Shown here piece after piece: positions 5,218-5,992 of a stretch of 5,992 bases of DNA (the stretch's first letter is position 1; each line of letters opens with the position of its first letter). The translations under genes were made by a program, and so were the position numbers. The notes beneath the pieces were generated by a model, which saw only the letters and a program-made list of their open reading frames with translations, was not told the origin of the DNA and did not search any database. This stretch comes from Chromatiaceae bacterium (GTDB taxonomy: Bacteria > Pseudomonadota > Gammaproteobacteria > Chromatiales > Chromatiaceae): positions 1 through 5,992 of the forward strand of contig JAEHCY010000079.1 of assembly GCA_016880695.1 (NCBI GenBank), read 5' to 3'.

Positions 5218-5992
5218 ATGGATCGACAATCAGTAAGCGGCCGTGCGCTGCATCTGACGGTGCTGGCTCTGGCGGCCATCCTCTGGTTTGCTCTGCTCGG
5301 TTTCCGCGATCTGGTGGACCCCGACGAGGGACGCTACGCCGACATCCCCCAGGCGATGGTGGTGGGCGGTGACTGGGTCACGCCCCGCCTCGATGGGTTC
5401 AAGTACTTCGAGAAGCCGCCACTGCAGTACTGGGCGACGGCGGTGAGTTTCGAGCTTTTCGGTGAGAGCAGCACGAGCGCGCGCCTCTGGCCGGCCCTCA
5501 TCGGTTTCGCCGGCGCCCTCTGGGGCTGGTATCTCGGGGCTCGTCTGTTCGGTGGTGACGCGGGTTTTTTCACCTTCCTGATCACGCTGAGCCTGTTCCT
5601 TTATACCGCTGTCGGTCACCTGTTGACGCTGGACATGGGCCTGAGCGGGTTCCTGTTCCTCGCGGTCGGCTCATTGCTGCTCGCGGAGCAGGAGCAGGCG
5701 TGGCCCCGGACGGCGCGCCGCTGGATGGTGCTCGGCTGGGCGGCGATGGCCCTGGCCGTGCTCAGCAAGGGCCTTGTCGGAATCGCCCTTCCCGCCGGGG
5801 CGCTGGTGCTCTATAGCCTGTGGCAGCGGGACTGGGGGCTGTGGCGGCGCCTTCTTCTGGTTAAGGGACTGCTGCTGTTTCTGCTCATCGCCGCGCCCTG
5901 GTTCCTGTTGGAGAGTCTGCGCAATCCTGAGTTCCCTGGGTTCTTTTTCATCCGCGAGCATCTGCTCCGCTACACCACCACGGCCCACGGAC
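5218..5992 (+). CDS. ArnT/PMT-type glycosyltransferase, family 39 (partial)
   Basis: The frame opens at ATG 5218 and runs off the window end after 258 complete codons; ArnT-type enzymes usually exceed 500 residues, so roughly half is present. A membrane segment at 11-29 leads into DPDEGRYADIP (34-44), the conserved acidic loop motif of the PMT/ArnT family that faces the periplasm and carries the catalytic carboxylates. FEKPPLQYW (64-72) is the second family signature. More membrane segments lie at about 89-107, 116-135, 138-155, 168-197 and 213-230, with SKGLVG at 183-188. The family transfers sugars from polyprenyl phosphate donors to lipid A, protein or other acceptors on the periplasmic side of the inner membrane; the acceptor cannot be told here. 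No strong SD precedes the start. A 103-base gap with a hairpin separates it from the amr cluster, so it is probably a separate unit. Confidence 0.9.
   Translation, partial: MDRQSVSGRALHLTVLALAAILWFALLGFRDLVDPDEGRYADIPQAMVVGGDWVTPRLDGFKYFEKPPLQYWATAVSFELFGESSTSARLWPALIGFAGALWGWYLGARLFGGDAGFFTFLITLSLFLYTAVGHLLTLDMGLSGFLFLAVGSLLLAEQEQAWPRTARRWMVLGWAAMALAVLSKGLVGIALPAGALVLYSLWQRDWGLWRRLLLVKGLLLFLLIAAPWFLLESLRNPEFPGFFFIREHLLRYTTTAHG

Noticed and set aside
5230..5988. Minus-strand frames opposite the glycosyltransferase
   Set aside because: The plus strand carries the DPDEGRYADIP and EKPPLQYW signatures and a coherent membrane pattern; the opposite frames are Gln/Arg/Pro-rich shadows.

Overview
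The window is GC-rich DNA with dense gammaproteobacterial-style coding in its second half. The composition, the fused Memo-AMMECR1 gene and the ArnT-like glycosyltransferase suggest a proteobacterium, perhaps a purple sulfur or related Chromatiales-type gammaproteobacterium. That placement is an impression, not a demonstrated assignment.

Layout. Positions 1-580 hold no gene I can support, only inverted repeats and non-convincing reading frames. On the minus strand, 581-808 encodes a small secreted protein with a good Shine-Dalgarno (SD) site. Next, on the plus strand, come a 132-residue protein of unknown function (1083-1481) and a 49-residue single-pass membrane protein (1567-1716), each with a clear SD. 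Positions 1717-2023 are mostly non-coding, with one weak 35-codon frame.

The core is a tightly packed plus-strand cluster from about 2024 to 5114: a small single-pass membrane protein (2024-2287), an AmrS-type radical SAM enzyme (2280-3260), a 59-residue microprotein with a twin-arginine leader (3257-3436), and a Memo-AMMECR1 fusion with a Sec-type leader (3438-5114). Junctions are an 8-base overlap, a 4-base ATGA overlap and a 1-base gap, so one mRNA is very likely. This is the AmmeMemoRadiSam system (AMMECR1 + Memo + radical SAM), whose biochemical role I do not know to be settled. The unusual parts here are the predicted export of the Memo-AMMECR1 partner and the Tat-leader microprotein between the two enzymes. 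Together they suggest, as inference, that AmrS works in the cytoplasm on something, possibly the microprotein, that is then exported to meet Memo-AMMECR1 outside the inner membrane.

A GC-rich hairpin at 5135-5154 separates this cluster from a GT39/ArnT-like integral membrane glycosyltransferase that starts at 5218 and runs off the window end. No tRNA, rRNA, CRISPR array or recognisable insertion sequence was seen.
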